Shown here: positions 1 to 5,522 of the stretch, piece after piece
Position numbering within the stretch: the first letter of the stretch is position 1
Layout of the letters: each line of letters opens with the position of its first letter
Assembly: GCA_013289785.1 (NCBI GenBank)
Contig: JABCZE010000125.1
Coordinates: forward strand, 1 to 5,618
Reading direction: 5' to 3'
DNA: 5,618 nt
Origin: Vulcanimicrobiota bacterium
GTDB taxonomy: Bacteria; Vulcanimicrobiota; Vulcanimicrobiia; Vulcanimicrobiales; Vulcanimicrobiaceae
Notes under the pieces: generated by a model
Databases searched by the model: none
What the model saw: the letters and a program-made list of their open reading frames with translations, nothing else
What the model was told of the DNA's origin: nothing
Program-made: the position numbers and the translations under genes

Positions 1-283
1 CCGTAGGATCCCAGTAACCCGGAGTCCAGTAGGCGCCGACTGCCGGCGCGGCGACCCAAACGCCCGGAACCCAGTAATAGCCGGCCGCTCCCCAGCCCCA
101 GTAGCCGGGCGTATACATGTAATTGGGTGCCGGGGCGACGGGGATCGTGTAAACGGGTATCGGCGGCGGAGCCACGCCTACGGTGACGCCAACGCCAATT
201 GAGAACTGTGCCGGTGCGGGCACCGGGAGAGATACGATAAAAACGGCCGCGAGCAGCGCGGGAAGTAATCTTGAGATTCGCAT
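1..283 (-). CDS. Exported YXWXGXW-type repeat protein, 3' end cut by window edge
   Basis: This is the first 94 codons of a gene that reads leftward out of the window. The start ATG (281-283) has a good Shine-Dalgarno, AAAGGAG at 289-295, 5 nt away. The protein opens MRISRLLPALLAAVFIVSLP and has a signal peptide ending near residue 26 at an APAQ site, so export is expected. A Gly/Val segment and a proline-rich stretch (VAPPPIPVY) follow, then aromatic repeats YTPGYWGWG, YYWVPGVWV and YWTPGYWDP. It is a clear paralogue of the complete gene at 493-1578: signal peptide, VAPPPIPVY and repeat spacing align almost residue by residue. Such YXWXGXW proteins are common in soil bacteria and have no established biochemical role; a surface or periplasmic location is likely. 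It has its own promoter, because a terminator separates it from the upstream paralogue. The C-terminal part is unseen. Confidence 0.85.
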   Translation of the reverse strand, partial: MRISRLLPALLAAVFIVSLPVPAPAQFSIGVGVTVGVAPPPIPVYTIPVAPAPNYMYTPGYWGWGAAGYYWVPGVWVAAPAVGAYWTPGYWDPT

Positions 284-312
284 GTGTTCTCCTTTCCGGA
301 GTGGATGCTCGA

Positions 313-339
313 ATTATATCCGCAAAGAAGCAGTCTCAC
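313..339 (-). promoter_or_regulatory. Probable sigma70-type promoter of the partial repeat-protein gene
   Basis: On the minus strand a perfect TATAAT lies at 318-313, 29 nt before the ATG, giving a short leader of about 20-25 nt. A weak -35 candidate GTGAGA (339-334, four of six consensus matches) sits at a 15-nt spacing. In GC-rich DNA a perfect -10 hexamer at this distance is unlikely to be chance. The paralogue at 493-1578 has the same hexamer followed by the same CGAG at a similar distance. The start site itself is inferred. Confidence 0.6.
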
Positions 340-448
340 GCGGACGAATTCATGCATCAGGAGCGGTTTCATACAACTCTTACCCGTTCGTTAGGCCCTT
401 CCAACGCGCCGTTCATCTCGCTCTCACATCACGCTGTGCGGCGAGCGC

Positions 449-480
449 AAAAAAAAACAGGGGCCCAAAATGGGCCCCTG
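449..480 (-). terminator. Rho-independent terminator of the 493-1578 gene
   Basis: A perfect 10-bp inverted repeat (CAGGGGCCCA at 458-467 and TGGGCCCCTG at 471-480) encloses a 3-nt loop. On the minus strand it is followed immediately by nine T residues (457-449). It begins 12 nt beyond the TAA at 493-495. There is no T-run on the plus-strand side, so it should act only on minus-strand transcription. It insulates the downstream paralogue from read-through. Confidence 0.93.
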
Positions 481-492
481 CGCGATCGCGAC

Positions 493-1578
493 TTAGCGCG
501 CCGGTGGTGGTTTGCTCTTGTTTCCGGTGTTCGGCGGGGGCTTGCCCTGCCCGCTACCCTGCGGCGGCTTTCCCTGTCCGCTCGGGGGCTTCGATTGCGG
601 CGCGGGCTTATGCTGCGTGGTCGGTGCGGGCTTGTGCTGCGTTGTGGGCGCAGGCTTGTGCGGCGTTGTGGCCGCAGGCTTGTGCTGCGTCGTCGGCGCG
701 GGCTTGTGCTGCGCTGCGGGCGCGGCTGGTTTATTTTGCGTCTTCGGCGCCGTTTGTTTGTTTTGCGTCGTCGGCGCCTTGTTCGTTGACGAATTCGAAC
801 CGGACTTCATTTGGTTCTGTGCGTTTTTCTTGTCGGCGGTCGTTACCGGCGCAGCGTTAGGGGGTTTATTCGTGCTGCTGAACGGCTTTTGGGAAGACGT
901 CAGCGTCGGCTTGCCTTTGTTCACGCTCGCGTATTGATTGCGATCGTTGCTCGCGTACTGCGCCTGGTTTTTCTGATCGGTTGTAGGCGGCCTGCCGTTC
1001 TTGCGCGCCGTGATCTGGCCTGACGTTGGCTTGGCCGTCGTTCCACCGTGGCCGCCGTTGTAGCTAACGTGTGAGCTGTTGTTGTAGTGGTTGTTGTTGA
1101 TGACGGTCTTATTCACGTACGTGTTGTGAATGTTGGTTCGGTTCACGTTCGTGACGGCCGTATTGTAGCGGAACTGATTGCCGGCCCATGCGCCGCCGAC
1201 GAAGCCGCTGCCATAATAGCCGGCTCCGTAGTTGATGCCGCCGTAGAAGCCGACGCTGGCTCCCCAGTAGCCGCCGGTCCATCCGTATCCGCCGCCGCTG
1301 GCGCCCCAGTAGCCGGGCGTCCATAAGAGGCCGACGGACGGCGGTGCGACCCAAACTCCGGGGGTCCAGTAGTATCCGGCCGATCCATAGCCCCAGTAGC
1401 CTGGGGTCCACTGGTAGTTCGGATAGGGCGCCGCGGGCTGGGCGTAGACGGGAATCGGCGGCGGGGCCACGCCGATCGAAACGCCGACGCCGACAGCAAA
1501 CTGCGCCGGGGAGGGTACGGGAAGGGCGGCTAAGAGAATGGCCGCCATAAATGCAGGGAGCGATCTTAAGATTCGCAT
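493..1578 (-). CDS. Exported YXWXGXW repeat-containing protein with Lys/Pro/Thr/Gln-rich tail
   Basis: This encodes 361 aa. Residues 1-26 form a signal peptide (MRILRSLPAF, hydrophobic core, cleavage near SPA-Q). A Pro/Gly segment follows, then four aromatic repeats: WTPGYW (57-62), WTPGVW (71-76), WTPGYW (86-91) and WTGGYW (100-105). Next come a Gly/Tyr stretch (110-131) and an Asn-rich stretch (139-175). Residues 186-232 contain GQITARKNGRPPTT and YASVNKGKP, a conserved block I recognise from YXWXGXW repeat proteins. The tail from about 265 is low-complexity and basic, with an 8-residue repeat (HKPAPTTQ). The start is supported by AAAAGGA (1585-1591), 6 nt before the ATG, and by alignment with the paralogue at 1-283. 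The protein is probably periplasmic or surface-bound; the basic tail could contact anionic cell-wall or outer-membrane polymers, but that is conjecture. Function is unknown. Confidence 0.9.
   Translation of the reverse strand: MRILRSLPAFMAAILLAALPVPSPAQFAVGVGVSIGVAPPPIPVYAQPAAPYPNYQWTPGYWGYGSAGYYWTPGVWVAPPSVGLLWTPGYWGASGGGYGWTGGYWGASVGFYGGINYGAGYYGSGFVGGAWAGNQFRYNTAVTNVNRTNIHNTYVNKTVINNNHYNNSSHVSYNGGHGGTTAKPTSGQITARKNGRPPTTDQKNQAQYASNDRNQYASVNKGKPTLTSSQKPFSSTNKPPNAAPVTTADKKNAQNQMKSGSNSSTNKAPTTQNKQTAPKTQNKPAAPAAQHKPAPTTQHKPAATTPHKPAPTTQHKPAPTTQHKPAPQSKPPSGQGKPPQGSGQGKPPPNTGNKSKPPPAR
599..718 (-). repeat. Five 24-bp in-frame tandem repeats in the tail of the repeat protein
   Basis: Five consecutive 24-bp units (599-622, 623-646, 647-670, 671-694, 695-718) share the plus-strand pattern GGCGCGGGCTTGTGCTGCGT with a few substitutions. 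Each encodes eight residues of the type HKPAPTTQ in the 493-1578 protein (about residues 287-327). The period is a multiple of three, so copy-number change would keep the frame. Related, more diverged TTQNK and KTQNK units lie just upstream in the coding direction (about 720-780). Confidence 0.85.
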
Positions 1579-1704
1579 GACTTGTCCTTTTCGCGGAGCG
1601 GGGTGAGGTCTCGATTATAACCCGATATAACCTCGTACCCGCCGTCATACTTCATCAATCTAACGTAATCTTCGTGGTCACCGGGGGATGTTAGGATCGT
1701 CCGC
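1579..1704. promoter_or_regulatory. Divergent promoter region between repeat-protein gene and flagellar operon
   Basis: This 126-bp non-coding gap separates divergent ATGs. For the leftward gene, TATAAT occurs on the minus strand at 1619-1614, 35 nt before its ATG, with no convincing -35. For the rightward operon the only -10-like site I can point to is TAATCT (1666-1671), without a good -35, so that promoter is unresolved and could use an alternative sigma factor. A plausible Shine-Dalgarno AGGA (1693-1696) lies 8 nt before the flgB ATG. No sigma-28 or sigma-54 consensus is evident by eye. Confidence 0.5.
1616..1632. repeat. Short direct repeat TATAACC, 10-bp period
   Basis: TATAACC occurs at 1616-1622 and again at 1626-1632, one helical turn apart. 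It overlaps the -10 hexamer of the leftward gene (1614-1619). It may be an operator half-site pair, or two alternative -10 elements read on the minus strand (TTATAAT and TTATAT). This is only a sequence observation and could be chance in an A/T-rich promoter. Confidence 0.35.
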
Positions 1705-1923
1705 ATGTTCGACGTGGGGGATTCTTTACGAAGTGCGTTCGCCCGGGCTCGGGCGGGGCTTGGAGATGCGCAGGAAGCAGTCGCACGCGCCAACGCCGGC
1801 AAAGAGGGGGGCCGCAGCGCCGACGCCGCGATGGCGCAGACCGCCGCGGCGGCGATCTTTTCCGAAGCACTTCTGAGCGCCGAGCACGCTCGTTTCGAGG
1901 AGATCAAGGCGGTGACGAAATGA
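1705..1923 (+). CDS. flgB: Short FlgB-like proximal rod protein
   Basis: This encodes 72 aa, about half the usual FlgB length (about 130 aa). FlgB forms part of the proximal rod joining the MS-ring to the distal rod and is exported through the flagellar type III apparatus. The C-terminal half (38-72: SADAAMAQTAAAA, FSEALLSAEHARFEEIKAV) matches the FlgB C-terminal helix pattern (D-E/A-x-M-A-x-x-A, then Y/F-x-A-L and F-x-x-L/I-K). The N-terminal half is a short helix-prone segment without a clear N-I-A-N-A-x-T-P-x-Y motif. No in-frame ATG, GTG or TTG lies between this ATG and the upstream in-frame stop at 1666-1668, so the short length is not a start-choice error. The stop overlaps the next start (ATGA, 1920-1923). 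The assignment leans on gene order as well as the C-terminus. Confidence 0.7.
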   Translation: MFDVGDSLRSAFARARAGLGDAQEAVARANAGKEGGRSADAAMAQTAAAAIFSEALLSAEHARFEEIKAVTK

Positions 1924-2252
1924 CCGTAGATCTGCTCGATGCGGCAGCCAGCGGGATGGACGCACAGCGCGCGGCGCTCGACGTGGCGGCTCGCAACGTG
2001 GCCGCCGCCGAGGCTGCGGGGCCCAATGGCGAGTATCCGAGGCTGATTCCGCAGTTTCGCCTGCTGTCTTCCGACGACGGCGACGCGCGGGTCGAGTTCG
2101 CCGGAACCAGCACGCAGCACGGCACAAACGTCGACATTTTAACCGAAATGATCGCGGTGATGAACGCTTCGCGCGCCTACGAATCCGATGCCTCGATTTT
2201 CGACGTAGGCAAAACGCTGGCCGAAAAGACGATCGACTTGGAGCGGTTGTGA
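1920..2252 (+). CDS. flgC: FlgC-like proximal rod protein, shortened
   Basis: This encodes 110 aa, compared with about 135-145 for typical FlgC, a proximal-rod axial protein. The N-terminus (LLDAAASGMDAQRAALDVAA, 5-24) fits the FlgC opening helix, and GPNGEYPR (34-41) fits the segment after it. The C-terminus is the clearest part: NVDILTEMIAVMNASRAYES (70-89), then a helix through GKTLAEKTIDLERL, matching the family N-V-x-x-x-x-E-M-x-x-x-x-x-A-S-R-A-Y-E signature. The central segment that usually carries a D-P-x-H-P-x-A-x-x-x-G-Y-V motif is reduced to a few residues. The usual N-I-A-N motif reads NVAA. The gene is coupled at both ends by 4-nt overlaps: ATGA with flgB and GTGA with fliE. Confidence 0.88.
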   Translation: MTVDLLDAAASGMDAQRAALDVAARNVAAAEAAGPNGEYPRLIPQFRLLSSDDGDARVEFAGTSTQHGTNVDILTEMIAVMNASRAYESDASIFDVGKTLAEKTIDLERL

Positions 2253-2515
2253 GAGTCGAGCCGCTGCTTCCCGACGCAGCACCGTTCGCCGCGGCCGGCG
2301 GCGGCGACGCCGGCGGCTTCGCGAAAGCGCTCGACGCGCTCGATACGACCTTAGGCAGCGCGCAGCGCGCCGAAGACGCCTTTGCCGATGGCGGCGGAAC
2401 CTTGCAAGAGGCCGTATACGAACGAGCGCGGGCGGACGTAGCGCTCTCCGTCGCGACGGCCACGGCACAGCGCATCGCGCAATCGGTGCAATCGATCCTG
2501 AACATGCAAATTTAG
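2249..2515 (+). CDS. fliE: FliE-like MS-ring/rod junction protein
   Basis: This encodes 88 aa from a GTG start; FliE is usually about 95-110 aa. FliE links the MS-ring to the proximal rod and is an early export substrate. The family pattern is visible: FAKALDALDTTLGSAQRAED (24-43), corresponding to the F-x-x-x-L-x-x-A-x-x-x-V-N-x-x-Q helix; a G-G-x-L-x-E turn (49-54); then ARADVALSVATATAQRI (60-76) and the terminal QSILNMQI, matching the conserved E-I-x-x-M-Q-I/V end. Start choice is supported by TTGGAG (2238-2243), 5 nt before the GTG, and by the overlap with the flgC stop. The initial 22 residues are low-complexity Gly/Ala. Only 4 nt separate its stop from the fliF start. Confidence 0.85.
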   Translation: MRVEPLLPDAAPFAAAGGGDAGGFAKALDALDTTLGSAQRAEDAFADGGGTLQEAVYERARADVALSVATATAQRIAQSVQSILNMQI

Positions 2516-2519
2516 AAAC

Positions 2520-3992
2520 ATGCCCGCGCTGACGCAGCTGTTGGCTCGGTGGAACTCGCTGCCCGCAGCGGCGCGCGTCGTTGCCGGCGCCGCGGTATCC
2601 CTCGCAGTGGTCGTGTCCCTCGCGGTGGCGATTGTCGCGCACCCGCCTCGCGTCTCACTCTTTGCCGCGCCGCTGCATCCCGAGCAGTTGAGCGAAGTCG
2701 AGGACCGGCTGGCGAGCTGGAACGTAACATTCACCCCGACAGCCGATAACGTCGTCGTCGATGCGGGCCGGCGGAACGATCTTTTGCTCCGCCTCTCGTT
2801 GGCCGGCGTTCCGCACCCTCACCTCTCGAGCACCGGCGAAGCGTTGGCGACCATCGGCGTACTCACGCCGCAAGCGGTAGTTGAAGCGCAAACGCGTGCC
2901 GGCCTAGCCGGCGATATTGAGGCGGGATTGCGTGGAATCGACGGTGTCGACGATGCGCGCGTGATCGTTGCGCCCGCCAAAGCGCCGGAGTTTGCCGACC
3001 AGTCCGCGCGCGACGCGAGCGCAAGCGTGCGGCTGCGACTACGCGCCGGCGGGCGGCTTTCGCGAGAGGCGATCGACGGCGTGCGAGCGTTTGTAGCGGC
3101 CAGCGTTCCCGAGCTGCAGCCGGCGCACGTCACGATCTTGGACGATCGAGGAGTCGCCCTCGGTGACGGCGGGACGGCCGGCGGCGATGCCGCGGAACTC
3201 CAAACCTCGCTGCAATCGGCGCTCGATGCCGCGCTCGGCGACGGTGCGACGATCGTACGCGTGCGGGCCGAGTACGCCGGCGAGCGCACCTCGGAGCGGG
3301 ATCTGCGGCGAACGCCAACAAGCGCACAAGAAATAGCGGGAACGAGACGCAGCGAAAGTTACGATGGCGGCGGTAAGCGATATCGACGGCTCGAAGAGGG
3401 TGAGGATCGAGGGAGCGAAACGCACGAGCTGCTCTCCGTGGCGCAAGCCGGCGGCCTCAAACGCCTTTCCACCGCGGTCTTCGTGGATCAGAGCCGCGCT
3501 CTCGATCTGGCGAAGGTTCGCGAGCTAGCCGCCGCCACGGTCGGCTACGACGCGCGCCGCGGAGATCTGCTCGCCGTCGAAGCGGTCGACTTTCGCCGCG
3601 CTCCGACGCTGCGCAGGGATCGATGGTGGCTGCTCTACGGAGCGATCGCACCGCTCGCGCCCGCCTTCATCTTTACTCTGGGCCTCGTGATCTGCGTGCG
3701 ACTTGCGATGCCGCCGTTGGCCACGTTCTTACAGTCCTTGATCGAACGCGCTGCCGTAGAGCGTGCCTCCAGGGCCGCCGCGGGCTTCGCACCCGCGCGC
3801 GTGCGCAGCATGCTGGAGCAGGAACCGCCGCATGCCGCAGCCGCGATCATTAGTGCGCTTCCCGCGGCGACGGCTACCGCCGTCCTCGAACTCTATCCGC
3901 CGCACGAACGAGAAGCGATCGTGCGGCGCATGCAGCGCCGCAACTCACCGCTCATCGATGACGCGCAGGAGCTGCTGCGCCGTCATGTCTGA
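2520..3992 (+). CDS. fliF: FliF MS-ring protein with a FliG-like C-terminal extension
   Basis: This encodes 490 aa (typical FliF about 520-570). FliF forms the inner-membrane MS-ring that houses the export gate. Visible order: TM helix 1 (about 20-40); a YscJ/FliF ring-building domain (about 45-100, VSLFAAPLHPEQLSEVEDRL, NDLLLRLSLAGVP); a second ring domain (about 105-210, GIDGVDDARVIVAP, ASASVRLRLR, VPELQPAHVTILDDRGVAL); the FliF-specific third region (about 225-360, LKRLSTAVFVD, GYDARRGDLLAVEAVDF); TM helix 2 (about 369-395); then a cytoplasmic tail. The third region argues for FliF rather than the shorter SctJ of injectisomes. Residues 426-490 resemble the FliG middle domain (separate entry). 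No clear Shine-Dalgarno precedes the ATG, so coupling to fliE is likely. fliG is absent from its usual place after fliF. Confidence 0.93.
   Translation: MPALTQLLARWNSLPAAARVVAGAAVSLAVVVSLAVAIVAHPPRVSLFAAPLHPEQLSEVEDRLASWNVTFTPTADNVVVDAGRRNDLLLRLSLAGVPHPHLSSTGEALATIGVLTPQAVVEAQTRAGLAGDIEAGLRGIDGVDDARVIVAPAKAPEFADQSARDASASVRLRLRAGGRLSREAIDGVRAFVAASVPELQPAHVTILDDRGVALGDGGTAGGDAAELQTSLQSALDAALGDGATIVRVRAEYAGERTSERDLRRTPTSAQEIAGTRRSESYDGGGKRYRRLEEGEDRGSETHELLSVAQAGGLKRLSTAVFVDQSRALDLAKVRELAAATVGYDARRGDLLAVEAVDFRRAPTLRRDRWWLLYGAIAPLAPAFIFTLGLVICVRLAMPPLATFLQSLIERAAVERASRAAAGFAPARVRSMLEQEPPHAAAAIISALPAATATAVLELYPPHEREAIVRRMQRRNSPLIDDAQELLRRHV
3795..3989 (+). other. FliG middle-domain-like segment fused to FliF C-terminus
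   Basis: This covers FliF residues 426-490. It reads as four or five short helices: APARVRSMLEQEPPHAAAAI (426-443 region), SALPAATATAVLELYPP (445-461), EREAIVRRMQRR (463-474) and SPLIDDAQELLRRHV. The FliG middle-domain pattern is L-x-x-E-H-P-Q-x-x-A-x-I-L-x-x-L, then A-x-x-V-L-x-x-L-P, then x-V-x-R-I-A, then S-P-x-x-x-x-E-x-x-L. It aligns along the whole length, with EHPQ appearing as EPPH. An ordinary FliF tail also ends in a short FliG-binding helix of the form P-x-x-x-A-x-x-I/L, so the first 20 residues fit either. The remaining 45 do not fit an ordinary FliF end, where the protein usually stops after a W-L pair. No FliG C-terminal (torque) domain follows. Confidence 0.62.
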
Positions 3993-4479
3993 GGGATTCG
4001 TCCCGCTCGCCCGTTTTTTGCATCCGCCGCCGGAGCCGGTTGTCTTCTCCCTTCCTCAAGCTCCCGAAGCCGGCGCGGCGTTCATACCGTGCTCGCATTC
4101 AGAGGAGAGCTTCATCCAGTTTGCCGCCACGTTCGGCGCGATTCGCCGTTTTCGCGCCGCCCTGGCGGACGCGTTGGACGTCGCGGTACAGCAGCTGCTC
4201 GCGGAGATCGCCGAGAACGTGCTAGCGCGCGAGCTGACGGTGGCCGGCGCGGACGTTGCGGCCATCGTTGCAAAGACGCGCGAGCGATTCTCGAGCGAGC
4301 GAGTTCTGCGCGTGCGCGTTCATCCGCGAGACCGTACCGCGTTGGACAGCCTCGAGATCGACTCGGTTCTCGACGAGACGCTGGTGCCCGGCGACGTCAT
4401 CGCCGAGCTTCGCAGCGGGACGATAGATTTACGCCTGCGTGCGCGGCTGGACAGTGCGCTGGCTGCATGTGCGCCATGA
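3985..4479 (+). CDS. fliH: FliH-like export ATPase regulator (SctL/FliH family), short
   Basis: This encodes 164 aa; FliH is usually about 220-240. FliH/SctL proteins form the stator of the type III export ATPase, binding FliI and tethering it to the base. Residues 1-35 are Pro-rich without a recognisable domain; 44-102 are Ala/Glu/Arg-rich and helical; 105-158 carry the clearest signature: VLRVRVHPRDRTAL (107-120), then DETLVPGDVIAELRSGTIDL (130-149) and RLDSAL. This matches the family V-x-V-x-P-x-D, L-x-P-G-x-x-x-x-x-x-x-G-x-I/V-D and R-L-x-x-L pattern. An in-frame reading extends upstream to an ATG at 3763, but that lies inside fliF, so ATG 3985 with an 8-nt overlap is preferred. The nearest Shine-Dalgarno-like AGGAG (3967-3971) is 13 nt away, so coupling to fliF is likely. 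Confidence 0.82.
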   Translation: MSEGFVPLARFLHPPPEPVVFSLPQAPEAGAAFIPCSHSEESFIQFAATFGAIRRFRAALADALDVAVQQLLAEIAENVLARELTVAGADVAAIVAKTRERFSSERVLRVRVHPRDRTALDSLEIDSVLDETLVPGDVIAELRSGTIDLRLRARLDSALAACAP

Positions 4480-5522
4480 TGGTGCAACCGCGCCTTTGTC
4501 TCGGCACGTGCGCGTTTGGTCGAGCCCTCGACGCTACCGGAGCTCCGCTTGACGGCGCAGCGGCGCTACGCGGCCGCCAGGTGTCGCTGGAGCTTCATTC
4601 GCCACGACCCAACGAACGCACCGCGATCGGCGAGCCGCTGTGGACGGGAGTCCGCGTGATCGACGCGCTCTTGACGATTGGCCGCGGCGCCCGAGTCGGA
4701 ATCTTCGGCGCGCCGGGTGCCGGGAAGACGACCCTGCTGGAGTCGTTGGTTGACGGTTGCGTTGCGGATGCGGTCGTCGTTGCATTGGCGGGAGAGCGTG
4801 GGCGTGAGGCGCAGCACTGGATCGCGCGCTGCGACGAGCGCACGACGGTGGTCTGCGCGACCAGCGATCGTCCCGCAGGCGAGCGCGTGGCCGCGGCGCA
4901 CGTCGCCGTTGCGCACGCGCAAGCGCTTCGCGAACGCGGTCTCGACGTGCTGCTGGTGCTCGACAGTCTAGCGAGGGTCGCCGCGGCATCGCGCGAGATC
5001 GCCGTCGCCTCGGGAGAGAGTGCCGGCCGCGGAGGCTATCCGCCCAGCGTCTTTGCGGAGTTGGCGCGGCTCGTGGAGGTTGCCGGCGCGGTCTCCGGCG
5101 GCTCGATCACGATGATCGCCACCGTCCTGAGTGACGGCGACGATCGCGATCCGGTCAGCGAAGCGGCGCGCTCGCTCTTGGATGGGCACATCGGTCTTTC
5201 GGTCGCGCTCGCGCACGCCGGGCGCTTTCCGTCGGTCGATGTTTTGAGCAGCACCAGCCGCACGATGGAAATGGTCGCCAGCGAAACGCACCTGCGCGAT
5301 GCGCGTACCTTGCGTCACACACTGTCGATGCTCGACCGGATCAAAGACGCGCGCAGCTTGGGCATCGAGCCTGCGGAGCGTTCCGCACGCGCGGCGGTTG
5401 CCATGGAAGGCCAGATCGAGAGTTTTTTGCGGCAGAGCCGGCAGCGATGTGATCGCGGCGCGACGCTGTCGCAACTCGCGCAGCTTGCGCAAGTCCTGGA
5501 GAGCGAGAATGGAGATCGATAA
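4476..5522 (+). CDS. fliI: FliI-type flagellar export ATPase lacking the N-terminal beta-barrel
   Basis: This encodes 348 aa (FliI usually about 430-460). FliI is the hexameric ATPase that supports unfolding and export of rod, hook and filament substrates. It begins directly at the family segment GRALDATGAPLDG (15-27), followed by TGVRVIDALLTIGRGARVGI (57-76), Walker A GAPGAGKT (78-85), the catalytic-Glu motif GERGRE (E107), Walker B VLLVLD (D163), GYPPSVF (187-193), LLDGHIGLS (234-242), and SSTSR with the probable arginine finger R262. ATPase residues therefore look intact. The roughly 90-residue barrel that helps hexamer formation and carries the extreme N-terminal FliH-binding helix is absent. 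ATG 4476 overlaps the fliH stop (ATGATG); ATG 4467 or 4479 are alternatives. The long upstream in-frame extension to 4089 is a shadow of fliH. Confidence 0.9.
   Translation: MMVQPRLCLGTCAFGRALDATGAPLDGAAALRGRQVSLELHSPRPNERTAIGEPLWTGVRVIDALLTIGRGARVGIFGAPGAGKTTLLESLVDGCVADAVVVALAGERGREAQHWIARCDERTTVVCATSDRPAGERVAAAHVAVAHAQALRERGLDVLLVLDSLARVAAASREIAVASGESAGRGGYPPSVFAELARLVEVAGAVSGGSITMIATVLSDGDDRDPVSEAARSLLDGHIGLSVALAHAGRFPSVDVLSSTSRTMEMVASETHLRDARTLRHTLSMLDRIKDARSLGIEPAERSARAAVAMEGQIESFLRQSRQRCDRGATLSQLAQLAQVLESENGDR

Noticed and set aside
599..718. Tandem repeats as a CRISPR-like array
   Set aside because: The units are directly abutting with no spacers and lie in frame within a coding sequence.
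183..860. Plus-strand 225-codon ORF across the intergenic region and repeat tail
   Set aside because: It runs through the terminator hairpin and antisense to two supported genes. Its Ala/Cys repeats only mirror the 24-bp array.
1109..1648. Minus-strand 179-codon ORF overlapping the start of the repeat-protein gene
   Set aside because: It is an arginine-rich shadow frame of the 493-1578 gene, with no recognisable domain.
1726..2505. Minus-strand 259-codon ORF antisense to flgB, flgC and fliE
   Set aside because: Composition is Ser/Arg/Ala-rich as expected of an antisense frame in GC-rich DNA. The plus-strand genes show clear family motifs.
3763..3984. Longer FliH with an upstream start at 3763
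   Set aside because: It would overlap fliF by 230 nt. The added residues are Pro/Arg-rich shadow sequence of the FliF tail, and ATG 3985 fits coupled translation.
2520..3992. Assigning the ring protein to an injectisome SctJ
   Set aside because: It has two TM helices and the FliF-type third periplasmic region, and sits beside FlgB, FlgC and FliE. SctJ is much shorter and lacks these.
4089..4475. Upstream extension of the FliI reading frame as the missing barrel domain
   Set aside because: The translation is Arg/Gly/Ala-rich and does not resemble the barrel. The same DNA encodes the conserved FliH-like C-terminus in another frame.
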